Positions 46,425 to 54,196 of a stretch of DNA of 64,000 bases are shown here, piece after piece. The DNA is from CAIKMD01 sp963729935. Its GTDB lineage: Bacteria > Pseudomonadota > Alphaproteobacteria > ATCC43930 > CGMCC-115725. The notes beneath the pieces are model-generated. The model did not search any database. It worked only from the letters and a program-made list of their open reading frames with translations, and was not told the origin of the DNA. The stretch is from NCBI GenBank assembly GCA_963729935.1, contig CAVSPW010000002.1, positions 1-64,000 of the forward strand. The letters run 5' to 3'. Made by a program: the position numbers and the translations under genes. The number at the start of each line of letters is the position of its first letter. Within the stretch, counting starts at the first letter, position 1.

Positions 46425-47300
46425 ATGTCGCTTTTCGCGGGAAGCAATCGATCGAAGTTCGAAAGCGCAGCCTACACGGTGCTGCTGCTCGCCTTCTTCT
46501 TTGCCGTCGGCTTGGCCGGCGGCGTGCTCTATCGCGTGCTGCCGACGGACAAGGCACAGGAAGAAGCGGCGTCGGCCCCTGCCGTGGCCGAAGCGATCGA
46601 AGCGCCGCCCCCCAGCGTCGCGCCGTCGCCGGCGGCGACACCCCCGAGCGCCCCGGTGACCCCGGCACCGACCCAGCCCCCGGTGGCCGCGGCAGCGCCG
46701 CCCCAGCCGCAAGCGCCGGCACCAAGCGCCGCGCCTCCAGCGGCCGCCGCGATCGCCGAGAGCCTCTCTCCCCCCGCCTCGAAACCGGCTGAAACCGCGC
46801 CCCGTCTGGCCAAGCGCGCCGCGCCGCCCGACCGCGCCGCCGGCGAGATTGCGGCGGCGGAAAAGCCGCCGGCGCCGCGCGCCAAGCCCGCGGCGGAAGC
46901 CGGCAAACCGAAAGCGAGCTTCGCTGCCGCGCAACCGCCGAAGCCGCCGGCCGCCAAACATGCGTCGCCGCCCGCGCGCGCAACGCCGGCATCAACGCCC
47001 GAGACCGGACCCTTCCGCATCCAATTCGGCGCCTTTGCGATCGAGGACAACGCCCATCAGATTCAATGGGCGGTCGAGGCGACCGGCCTGCCGGTCGAAA
47101 TCGTCCAGGCGCCCAACCGCAAGGGCCATTTGCTCTATTACGTGCGCTCGCAGCCTTTTCCCGATCGCGCCGCCGCGCTCGGCGCTGCGACGGCGGCGCA
47201 TGACAAGGCGCATCAATTCGCCCATCCCGTCGCGATCGATTACGTCGTCTTGAACGATGCGATGATCGCCGCCGAGCAAGGCCAGACGGCCAAGCCCTGA
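46425..47300 (+). CDS. SPOR-domain inner-membrane protein
   Basis: A 291-aa protein with one N-terminal transmembrane helix (AYTVLLLAFFFAVGLAGGVLY). A low-complexity Pro/Ala linker of about 150 residues follows, with Lys-rich patches, then a C-terminal SPOR domain (FRIQFGAFAIEDNAHQIQWA to YVRSQPFPDRAAALG). SPOR domains bind denuded peptidoglycan at the division septum. The linker is long enough to span the periplasm. GTG at 46422 directly precedes the ATG; GGAGGG overlaps it, giving unusually tight spacing, so the true start is a little uncertain. It is a single gene convergent with the HpcH-family gene. Confidence 0.85.
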   Translation: MSLFAGSNRSKFESAAYTVLLLAFFFAVGLAGGVLYRVLPTDKAQEEAASAPAVAEAIEAPPPSVAPSPAATPPSAPVTPAPTQPPVAAAAPPQPQAPAPSAAPPAAAAIAESLSPPASKPAETAPRLAKRAAPPDRAAGEIAAAEKPPAPRAKPAAEAGKPKASFAAAQPPKPPAAKHASPPARATPASTPETGPFRIQFGAFAIEDNAHQIQWAVEATGLPVEIVQAPNRKGHLLYYVRSQPFPDRAAALGAATAAHDKAHQFAHPVAIDYVVLNDAMIAAEQGQTAKP

Positions 47301-47310
47301 GTTCGGGCGC

Positions 47311-48099
47311 TTACTCGGTCGGACAGGCGCGCAGCAGCTTCGCCCGTTCGGTCGCGCCGGCCATGAGAAACGGCAGATCGTTGCCGCCGAGGATCATGCG
47401 CATGCCCAGGCCGATATAGCGGCGCAGCAGGTCGTCGACATAGCATCCGCCCATGCCCGGCCATTTGCGCTCCTGCCGGCAGGCGGCGATGACTTTCTCA
47501 TAGGCCGCGACGATCATCGGATGCGCGAACTGGCCGGGAATGCCCATCTCCATCGCCAGATCGTTGGTGCCGATCAGCAGCACATCGACCCCCGGCACGG
47601 CGGCGATCTTGGCCGCATTCTCGAGCGCGCGCGGCGTCTCGATCATCACCGTGACGAGCATTTCGGCATTAACGATCTTCGCCGCCTCGCCCACGCCTAC
47701 GCCGCGATAGCCGAACTGCGGCAGCGCGCCCATCACCGAGCGATGACCTTGCGGCGGATATTTGACGCGCGCGACGATCGCGGCGGCCTCTTCCGCCGTG
47801 TCGACATGCGGCATGACGATCCCCCAGGCGCCGGCATCGAGCGCGCGAGTCGCCATGTCGAACTGGCCCTGGGGAACGCGCACGATCGGCGCGATCCCGG
47901 CGTCGAGCGCGGCAACCGAGATCTGGCCCGCCGTATCGAGCGACATCGAGCCGTGCTCGAGATCGATGAACAGCCAATCCCAGCCGCAGCTTTGCATGAT
48001 CCGGCCGATCTCGGCGCCGCGCGCCAGCCGCAATCCGACGCCGATCGAGACCTCGCCTTGGGCAAGCCGCGTGCGCGCCGGGTTTTTCAATTCCGCCAT
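47311..48099 (-). CDS. HpcH/HpaI-family class II aldolase
   Basis: A 262-aa TIM-barrel metal-dependent aldolase opening with LAQGEVSIGVGLRLARGAEI, with DWLFIDLEHGSMSLDT, MPHVDTAEEA and VDVLLIGTNDLAMEMGIPGQ containing the metal Glu and Asp ligands. The family cleaves 2-keto-4-hydroxy acids to pyruvate (or oxaloacetate) and an aldehyde at the end of aromatic meta-cleavage routes. It is divergent from an FAH-family hydrolase, which acts on related intermediates. Confidence 0.9.
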   Translation of the reverse strand: MAELKNPARTRLAQGEVSIGVGLRLARGAEIGRIMQSCGWDWLFIDLEHGSMSLDTAGQISVAALDAGIAPIVRVPQGQFDMATRALDAGAWGIVMPHVDTAEEAAAIVARVKYPPQGHRSVMGALPQFGYRGVGVGEAAKIVNAEMLVTVMIETPRALENAAKIAAVPGVDVLLIGTNDLAMEMGIPGQFAHPMIVAAYEKVIAACRQERKWPGMGGCYVDDLLRRYIGLGMRMILGGNDLPFLMAGATERAKLLRACPTE

Positions 48100-48122
48100 C
48101 CTGCCCTCCCTGGCCCCCTCGG

Positions 48123-48152
48123 TTGAAAGGAATGCGGCCTTCCTGCTAGGTT
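48123..48152 (+). promoter_or_regulatory. Possible promoter of the FAH-family gene
   Basis: TTGAAA (48123-48128), an 18-bp spacer and TAGGTT (48147-48152) lie about 90 bp upstream of the ATG at 48241 in the divergent aldolase/FAH gap. The -35 has five matches, the -10 three. Confidence 0.35.
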
Positions 48153-48240
48153 TACAACACCTTTCCGACCATCACGCCGCCGCAGTGCCGCAAGGCGATG
48201 GTAATCCGCGGCGGACCCACCACCAAGGAGCAGCACCCCC

Positions 48241-49128
48241 ATGAAATTCGTGACATTCGACGCCAAGGGTCAAGAGCGGCTCGGCGTCGTCGACGCCAAG
48301 CGCGGCATTCTCGATCTGAAGAAAGCCAGCGCTGCCCTGCCCGGCGACATGATCGCTTTGATCGAAGGCGGCGACGCCGCGCTCGGCGAAGCGAAGAAAG
48401 TCGTGAGCGCCGCTCAGGACAAGGGCGAATGGCTGCCCTTGGCGGGAACCAAGCTCTACGCGCCGATCCCGCACCCGCGCAAAAACATCTTCTGCATCGG
48501 CCGCAACTACAAGCTCCACATCGAGGAAGGCGCGCGCGCGCGCAACCTCCCGGTGAAGTTCCCGCCCGTGCCGGAGATCTTCTCGAAGCCCTTCACCACG
48601 GTGGTGGGCCCCGAGGCGAACGTGCTGCGCCACGCCAAGAACACCAGCCAGCTCGATTACGAGGTCGAGCTCGCGGTCGTCATCGGCAAGCAGGCGCGCG
48701 ACGTCGCGGCGGCGCAGGCGATGGACTACGTCTTCGGCTATACCGTGTTCAATGACGTGACCGCGCGCGACAAGCAGGCGGCGCACGGCCAGTGGTTCAA
48801 AGGCAAGAGCTTCGACACTTTCGGGCCGATGGGCCCTTGCATCGTCACCAAGGACGAGTTCGGCGACGCCAGCGGCCACCGCATCACCTTGCGCGTGAAC
48901 GGCGAGACGCGGCAGGATTCGAATACCTCCGACCTGCTCTTCGGCGTGCCGGCGATCATCGAGAGCCTGTGTGCGAGCCTCACGCTTCATCCCGGCGACG
49001 TGATCGCAACCGGTACGCCCTCGGGCGTGGCGCTCGGGATGACGCCGCAAAAGTTCCTCAATGTCGGCGACGTGATGGAAGCCGAGGTCGAGGGCATCGG
49101 GATCCTCCGCAACAAGATCGTCGAGTAA
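48241..49128 (+). CDS. Fumarylacetoacetate hydrolase (FAH) family protein
   Basis: A 295-aa enzyme with the FAH core: NIFCIGRNYKLHIEEG, the metal-binding acidic pair in LDYEVELAVVIG, FGYTVFNDVTARD, and the TGTPSGVALG loop. An N-terminal extension of about 80 residues is typical of this subfamily. Members hydrate, decarboxylate or hydrolyse beta-keto acids in aromatic degradation (HpcE-like or acylpyruvate hydrolase). Together with the divergent HpcH-type aldolase it forms a plausible two-step breakdown of an oxo acid. Confidence 0.92.
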   Translation: MKFVTFDAKGQERLGVVDAKRGILDLKKASAALPGDMIALIEGGDAALGEAKKVVSAAQDKGEWLPLAGTKLYAPIPHPRKNIFCIGRNYKLHIEEGARARNLPVKFPPVPEIFSKPFTTVVGPEANVLRHAKNTSQLDYEVELAVVIGKQARDVAAAQAMDYVFGYTVFNDVTARDKQAAHGQWFKGKSFDTFGPMGPCIVTKDEFGDASGHRITLRVNGETRQDSNTSDLLFGVPAIIESLCASLTLHPGDVIATGTPSGVALGMTPQKFLNVGDVMEAEVEGIGILRNKIVE

Positions 49129-49157
49129 AGGCGGCGCGGAACGGTTAAGCGCCGCGA

Positions 49158-50420
49158 ATGAGCGGAGACGCGCCGGAGGCGCAGCCCGTCCGCGTCTTCA
49201 CCGGCCCGGTGCGCCGCTTCATGGTCGCGCGCTTTTGCGTCGCCGCAGCCTTCCAGATCCAGGGCGTGGCCGTCGGCTGGTACATTTACGCGCTGACCGA
49301 CAGCCCGCTCGATCTGGGGTTTGTCGGGCTTGCCATGTTCCTTCCCGCGGCAAGCCTCGCGCTCGTCGCCGGCCATATCATCGACCGATATCCGCGGCGG
49401 CGCGTGCTGCTCGCGGCCTGGTGGGTGCAGGCCTCGGCGGCGTGCGGGATCGCCGTCTTGGCGCTGCTCGGCCGCAGCGACGTCGAACTGGTCTTCCTGC
49501 TCATCGCCTGCTTCGGCGCGGGACGCGCCTTCGATCAGCCCGCGCAGGCATCCTTATTGCCGAGCCTCGTGCCGGTCGCGCTGTTTCCCCGGGTGACGCC
49601 GGTGAATTCGCTGGTCAATCAATTCGCGGTGATCATCGGCCCGGCGCTCGGTGGATTGCTGTTCTCGCTCGGCGAGTGGCTGTTCAAGCTCGGCGCGCCG
49701 GTTGCGTTCTGCGGCACGGTCGTGATGTACCTGATCGGGCTCGCGGCCGTGTTCTCGCTGCCGCACACGCCGGCCCGGCCGGCCGAGCCGCTCTCCTTGC
49801 ACAGTTTTCTCGGCGGCATCAGCTTCATCCGCCGCGTCGCGGCGGTGCGCGGCGCCATCACGCTCGACATGTTCGGCGTGTTTTTCGGCGGCGCCACGGC
49901 GCTTCTGCCGATCTTCGCCCGCGACATTCTGATGATCGGACCGATCGGACTCGGCCTCTTGCGCAGCACGCCGGCCATCGGCGCGCTGGCGGCGGGTCTC
50001 TATCTCGCGCGCCACCCGATGGAGCGCCATGTCGGAAGGCGGATGTTCCTGGCGGTGATGGTCTATGGCGCGGCAACGATCGCTTTTGGACTGTCGCATT
50101 GGCTGCCGTTGTCGGTGGCCGCACTCGTCGTCATCGGCGCCTCCGACGTGGTCAGTGTCGTGGTGCGCTCGACCTTGGTGCAAACCGCGACGCCCGACGT
50201 GATCCGCGGCCGCGTGAGCTCGGTCAATTCGCTCTTCGTCGGCACCTCCAACCAGCTGGGCGAATTCGAATCCGGCGTGACCGCCGACTGGTTCGGCGCG
50301 GTCGGTTCCGTGGTGCTGGGCGGCGCCGCAACCCTCCTCGTGGTCGCCGTCGCAATCCATCGCTTTCCCGCGCTGCGGCGCATGGATCGGTTCATCATGG
50401 CGCCGGCCGAGGGCGATTAG
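49158..50420 (+). CDS. MFS transporter, EntS-like (MFS_3)
   Basis: A 420-aa polytopic protein with about 12 helices. The loop 2-3 motif is GHIIDRYPRRRVLLAAWW, and GAGRAFDQPAQASLLPSLVP is the MFS_3 helix-5 signature. Relatives export siderophores, antibiotics or metabolites. It follows the FAH gene by 29 bp on the same strand, so may be in the same transcript and export or import the pathway compound. Confidence 0.88.
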   Translation: MSGDAPEAQPVRVFTGPVRRFMVARFCVAAAFQIQGVAVGWYIYALTDSPLDLGFVGLAMFLPAASLALVAGHIIDRYPRRRVLLAAWWVQASAACGIAVLALLGRSDVELVFLLIACFGAGRAFDQPAQASLLPSLVPVALFPRVTPVNSLVNQFAVIIGPALGGLLFSLGEWLFKLGAPVAFCGTVVMYLIGLAAVFSLPHTPARPAEPLSLHSFLGGISFIRRVAAVRGAITLDMFGVFFGGATALLPIFARDILMIGPIGLGLLRSTPAIGALAAGLYLARHPMERHVGRRMFLAVMVYGAATIAFGLSHWLPLSVAALVVIGASDVVSVVVRSTLVQTATPDVIRGRVSSVNSLFVGTSNQLGEFESGVTADWFGAVGSVVLGGAATLLVVAVAIHRFPALRRMDRFIMAPAEGD

Positions 50421-50516
50421 CCGCCGCCGGCTTGGGGACCGTGCCGCCAGATGACGTTTGCGGCACGACGGCGCCGATGCGAGAATGCCGGCGTTAGCAC
50501 CAAGAGAGGATCGATC

Positions 50517-51131
50517 ATGCTCACGCTCTGCTATTGCCCCGGCGCCTGCTCCATGGCGTCACATATCGTGCTCGAAGAGAGCGGCGAGAAATACAGCGCG
50601 CGCCGCGTCGACCTCGCCAAAGGCGAGCAGCGCAGCGCCGAATACCTGAAGATCAATCCGCATGGCCGCGTCCCGGCATTGGGCCTCGACGACGGCACGT
50701 TCATTTCCGAGAACACGGCGATCCTGCCCTTCCTCGGCAAGCGCTTCGGCTTGTGGACCGACGATCCGATCGCCGAGGCGAAGATGATGTCTTTCATCGG
50801 CTGGGTCGCGTCTTCCGTTCATCCCGCGCAGGCCCATATCGGCCGGCCGGAGCGCTATGCCAGCGACCCGGCGACGCATGCCAATATCAAGGAGACCGGA
50901 TTCAAGGTCTTCCACGGCTATTTGAAGGAGATCGACGGGCTCTATGCCGGCAAGCCATGGTTGTTCGACGAATTCTCGGTCGCCGATCCTTACGCCTTCG
51001 TCCTTTATACCTGGGGCGTGCGGCGCGAAGTGCCGATGGCCGAGATGAAGAACTACACCGCCTTCAAGGACCGGATGCTGCAGCGGCCGTCGGTGCAGCG
51101 CGTCGTCGAGGACGAGAAGATCAAGCTGTGA
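50517..51131 (+). CDS. Glutathione S-transferase-family protein
   Basis: A 204-aa GST. The N-terminal thioredoxin-fold domain opens MLTLCYCPGACSMASHIVLEE and has the cis-Pro motif GRVPALGLDDGT and SENTAILPFL. The C-terminal all-helical domain includes WLFDEFSVADPYAFVLYTW. The CYCPGACS pattern matches the beta-class bacterial GSTs, in which Cys binds glutathione. The ATG at 50517 follows AGAGAGGA. It is separate enough (96 bp) from the MFS gene to have its own promoter. Confidence 0.9.
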   Translation: MLTLCYCPGACSMASHIVLEESGEKYSARRVDLAKGEQRSAEYLKINPHGRVPALGLDDGTFISENTAILPFLGKRFGLWTDDPIAEAKMMSFIGWVASSVHPAQAHIGRPERYASDPATHANIKETGFKVFHGYLKEIDGLYAGKPWLFDEFSVADPYAFVLYTWGVRREVPMAEMKNYTAFKDRMLQRPSVQRVVEDEKIKL

Positions 51132-51147
51132 GGCGGCCCGCGCGCCT

Positions 51148-51927
51148 CTACTCGCCCCGCCATTGCGGCGGGCGCTTGCTGAGGAACGCGTCCATGCCCT
51201 CGCGGAAATCCTTGCTCATGTAGCACATGAGAATGAGGTCCTGCCCCTCGCCGGGCGCGATGCGCGGCATCAGGCGATGCAAGGCTTCCTTGGTCGCGCG
51301 CAAGGTCAAGGGCGCAAGCCCCGCGACCGTCTGCGCAAGCTCATCGGCCCGTTTCATCAGCGCGGGATGATCGGGCAGGACTTCGCTGACCAGGCCGAGC
51401 GCATGCGCTTCCGCGGCCTCGACGAGGCGGGCGGTGAAGATGATCTCTTTGGTCTTCGCAACCCCGATGAGCGCGGCGAGCCGCGCGTAATTTCCCATCG
51501 ACAGGCAATTCCCGAGCGTGCGCGCGACGGGAAACCCGAAACGCGCATTCGCGGCGGCGATCCGCAAATCGCAGGCGGCGGCGATGGCGCCGCCGCCGCC
51601 GGTGCAGGCGCCGGCGATCGCGGCGATCGTCGGCACGCGGCAGCGCTCGAGCGTGCCGATCACGCGGTCGATGCGGGACTCATAGGCGATCGCGTCATCC
51701 GCGGTCTTGAAGCTCTTGAACTGCGAGATGTCGGTGCCCGCGGCGAAGGCTTTCTCGCCGGCGCCGGTGATCAGCATCGCCTTGATGCTGTGATCGCCTT
51801 CGGCCGCGTTGCAGATCTCGGCGAGCCGCTCATACATCGCGAAGGTGAACGCGTTGCGCGCCTGCGGCCGATTGAACGTGACGCGCGCAATGCCGTCGCG
51901 AAATTCGTAAAGCAGCTCGTCGTTCAC
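51148..51927 (-). CDS. Enoyl-CoA hydratase/isomerase-family protein
   Basis: A 259-aa crotonase-fold enzyme with VTFNRPQARNAFTFAMYE, the oxyanion turn AAGTDISQF and GACTGGGGAIAAACDLRIAA. The first catalytic Glu is not obvious, so it may be an isomerase, hydrolase or hydratase on a CoA ester. The start is GTG at 51927, with GGAG upstream; the frame is open further, but no better start is seen. It ends 16 bp from the convergent GST gene. Likely role: beta-oxidation of an organic acid activated by CoA. Confidence 0.88.
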   Translation of the reverse strand: MNDELLYEFRDGIARVTFNRPQARNAFTFAMYERLAEICNAAEGDHSIKAMLITGAGEKAFAAGTDISQFKSFKTADDAIAYESRIDRVIGTLERCRVPTIAAIAGACTGGGGAIAAACDLRIAAANARFGFPVARTLGNCLSMGNYARLAALIGVAKTKEIIFTARLVEAAEAHALGLVSEVLPDHPALMKRADELAQTVAGLAPLTLRATKEALHRLMPRIAPGEGQDLILMCYMSKDFREGMDAFLSKRPPQWRGE

Positions 51928-52133
51928 GGGGAATGCTCCAGATCCGAGACAGGGGCGCTTACTATGCCACGCCGCGATCCGTTCGCAACGCACAACCATT
52001 CGTTGAAAACATTGGCCCTCTATCCCACCTAGGTTATGGTGGATGGGCGATGGCTCTGGGGAGGGAGCATCGGTGTCACTCAAAGCGTATTGTCAGCATA
52101 CGATCCGGCCGATCCGCTTCTGACGCGCTGGCC

Positions 52134-52568
52134 ATGTCGGAAGACCGGACCGCCCCCAGCACTGGCCGCCGCCGCCGTCAGACGGCCAAGGAGCATGGGC
52201 CGGACCCGATCGACATCCATGTCGGCCGGCAATTGCGCGTCGCGCGCGAACTCGCCGGCATGACCCAGACCGATATCGGCAAAGAGCTCGGCATGAGCTT
52301 TCAGGTCGTCCAGAAATACGAACAAGGGGAAATTCGCGTTTCCGCCAGCCGCCTCTTCCAGCTCTCGGCGCTCTTGGCAAGACCGGTGGGATATTTCTTC
52401 GAGGGTCTGGAGAGCGACGCCGATGACCAGACCGAGATCGAACGCAACGAAATCGACCTCATCCGCGCCTTCCGCCTGATCCAAAGTCCGGAAATCCGGC
52501 AATGCCTTCAGCGGTTGCTGCGCGAAATCGGCGGGGGCTCGTCTACCATGTCAACAGATGACACTTAA
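52134..52568 (+). CDS. XRE-family helix-turn-helix regulator
   Basis: A 144-aa protein with a basic, Pro/Arg-rich N-terminus. Its central XRE domain VGRQLRVARELAGMTQTDIGKELGMSFQVVQKYEQGE has both HTH helices, and a helical C-terminus follows (IRAFRLIQSPEIRQCLQRLL). This short form is common in alphaproteobacteria. The ATG at 52134 is chosen by homology; its ribosome site is weak. It probably binds inverted repeats nearby and controls the small ORF or the enoyl-CoA hydratase. Confidence 0.87.
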   Translation: MSEDRTAPSTGRRRRQTAKEHGPDPIDIHVGRQLRVARELAGMTQTDIGKELGMSFQVVQKYEQGEIRVSASRLFQLSALLARPVGYFFEGLESDADDQTEIERNEIDLIRAFRLIQSPEIRQCLQRLLREIGGGSSTMSTDDT

Positions 52569-52575
52569 CTATCTG

Positions 52576-52587
52576 ATATTATAATAT
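52576..52587. promoter_or_regulatory. AT-rich 12-bp palindrome after the XRE gene
   Basis: ATATTATAATAT, perfectly self-complementary, lies 7 bp after the XRE stop in an AT-rich island within very GC-rich DNA. A second dyad CGATC-A-GATCG follows at 52653-52663. These could be operator sites for the XRE protein or promoter parts of the next small ORF. Confidence 0.4.
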
Positions 52588-52733
52588 TAAGTATTGTAAT
52601 CGCGTCGGGCTTTTCTTGCAAATCGTGGTCAAACGGTGATTTTGCGGCGGCCCGATCAGATCGTGCTTGTACTTTAGCGCCAAGCTTGGCACCCTCCCCG
52701 CCAAAGCGATCAAACAAAACGCGGGAGCGCCTC

Positions 52734-52901
52734 ATGGATGACAAAATGAAGACCACTCGTCATGCCGGCTCGCCCAATCTGGGCATGGCCGTCGTGCTGG
52801 GCGCTGGACGTATCAACGCGCGCGAGGTCATGCGCCGCAAATTGATGCGGAAGATGATCGCGCGCCGGTTGCGCAATGCGGAAATGGCTTCGGCCAAATA
52901 A
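52734..52901 (+). CDS. Small basic hypothetical protein
   Basis: A 55-aa protein opening MDDKMKTTRHAGSPNLGMAV and ending RRLRNAEMASAK, strongly basic at its C-terminal half (REVMRRKLMRKMIARRLR), which could be an amphipathic helix binding nucleic acid or membrane. A GGGAG ribosome site precedes the ATG, and a strong intrinsic terminator follows at 52954, which supports a real transcript. I know no family. Confidence 0.5.
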   Translation: MDDKMKTTRHAGSPNLGMAVVLGAGRINAREVMRRKLMRKMIARRLRNAEMASAK

Positions 52902-52953
52902 GGAAGCCATGGCGATCGGCGGCAGATCCTGATCGGCCGCAAGCGACGAATTC

Positions 52954-52981
52954 AAGGCCCGGCCATTGCCGGGCCTTTTTC
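52954..52981 (+). terminator. Rho-independent terminator
   Basis: AAGGCCCGGC-CATT-GCCGGGCCTT gives a perfect 10-bp stem with a 4-nt loop and a T-run (TTTTT). It ends transcripts from the XRE/small ORF region, 53 bp after the small ORF stop. Confidence 0.9.
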
Positions 52982-53087
52982 TTTGCGGCGGAGACAAAGA
53001 CCGCGCGCCGCAAGGTGACAGCGCAGCCGCGCCGGGCCTAGTCTCGATCCAGCGCGCCGCGCCGATGCGCCCGATCCGCGCGGCAAT

Positions 53088-53129
53088 GCAAAGGCGAAGG
53101 CAAAGGCGAAGGCGAAGGCGAAGGCAAAG
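53088..53129 (+). repeat. Purine-rich hexamer repeat, 7 units, in the leader of the next gene
   Basis: Seven tandem hexamers of GCAAAG or GCGAAG, in the order A, G, A, G, G, G, A at the variable base, lead directly into GGGAGAG and the ATG at 53141. It lies in the 5' leader, outside coding sequence. Confidence 0.9.
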
Positions 53130-53140
53130 GGAGAGACCTC

Positions 53141-53458
53141 ATGTTCATCCACGTCAAACCCGATTTCACCGTCGCGCTCGAAGAGCCGCATGATTTCAAG
53201 CATTTCAAGCTCGTCGTCGCGCCGCCGCGCGGCGATCCGCGCGTGAAGATGGCGCTCACGGGCGTCGCCAGTCTGAATGCCGACGGCCCTGCCTGGGTGA
53301 GCGAGGAATGGCTGCGGCGGCGCGATAGCGCGCCGGTCTGGCAGGAGGGGCTCGATGCCATGATCGCGGTCGCCAAGAAATATGGCTGGGTCGACGAGCA
53401 GGCGAAGACCATCCGCGCTCATGTCGAATGGCCGGATGAAACGCCCGCGAAGGGCTGA
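53141..53458 (+). CDS. Hypothetical protein
   Basis: A 105-aa protein, MFIHVKPDFTVALEEPHDFK to PAKG. Soluble, with a beta-rich N-terminal part and a C-terminal amphipathic helix (SAPVWQEGLDAMIAVAKKYGWV). I do not recognise it. GGGAGAG lies at good spacing. The following SDR gene starts 3 bp after its stop, so they are probably co-transcribed, which hints at a role in the SDR's pathway. Confidence 0.75.
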   Translation: MFIHVKPDFTVALEEPHDFKHFKLVVAPPRGDPRVKMALTGVASLNADGPAWVSEEWLRRRDSAPVWQEGLDAMIAVAKKYGWVDEQAKTIRAHVEWPDETPAKG

Positions 53459-53461
53459 GCC

Positions 53462-54196
53462 ATGAGGAAAGTGCTGCTCGTCACGGGCGGCGGACGCGGC
53501 ATCGGCGCCGCGACGTCGCTCGCCGCCGCGCGGCATGGCTGGGATGTCGCGGTTAACTATCAGTCGAACGGCGCGAGAGCGGAAGCGGTCGTCGATGAAA
53601 TCGAGAACGCCGGCGGCAAGGCCATCGCCTATCAGACCGATATTGCCGACGAAGACGCGGTCGCGGCCATGTTCGCCGCCATCGACCGCGAATTCGGACC
53701 CGTCACCGGACTCGTCAACAGCGCCGGAATTATCGGACCGCATGGCCGCATCGAGGCGGTCGACGCGACAGGACTCGCCAGGCTCTTTGCCGTCAACATC
53801 ACCGGGACGCTGATCTGCTGCCGCGAAGCCATCCGGCGCATGTCGACGCGGCATGGCGGCGCGGGCGGCGCGATCGTCAATCTCTCTTCCGCCGCGTCGC
53901 GCCTCGGCGCGCCCGGCGAGAGCGTGCCTTACGCCGCGAGCAAGGGGGCGGTCGACAGCCTAACCTTCGGCCTCGCGCAAGAGTTGGCCAGCGAGGGCAT
54001 TCGCGTCAACGCCGTGAGCCCGGGCGTGATCGATACCGAGATCCAGCCGCCGGGCCGGGTTCAGCGCATCGGACCGAACCTGCCGATGAAGCGCGCCGGC
54101 AAGCCCGAGGAAGTGGCGGCAGCGATCCTCTATCTCCTCTCCGAGGACGCATCCTATGTCTCGGGCACGGTGCTGAATGTATCGGGCGGACGCTGA
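53462..54196 (+). CDS. Short-chain dehydrogenase/reductase
   Basis: A 244-aa classical SDR with the NAD(P) loop TGGGRGIG, NSAG, catalytic Ser in VNLSSAASRLG, and YAASK for the Tyr/Lys pair. FabG/glucose-1-dehydrogenase-like; the substrate is unknown. It ends at the base before the convergent MFS gene's stop, so the two genes abut. Confidence 0.93.
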   Translation: MRKVLLVTGGGRGIGAATSLAAARHGWDVAVNYQSNGARAEAVVDEIENAGGKAIAYQTDIADEDAVAAMFAAIDREFGPVTGLVNSAGIIGPHGRIEAVDATGLARLFAVNITGTLICCREAIRRMSTRHGGAGGAIVNLSSAASRLGAPGESVPYAASKGAVDSLTFGLAQELASEGIRVNAVSPGVIDTEIQPPGRVQRIGPNLPMKRAGKPEEVAAAILYLLSEDASYVSGTVLNVSGGR

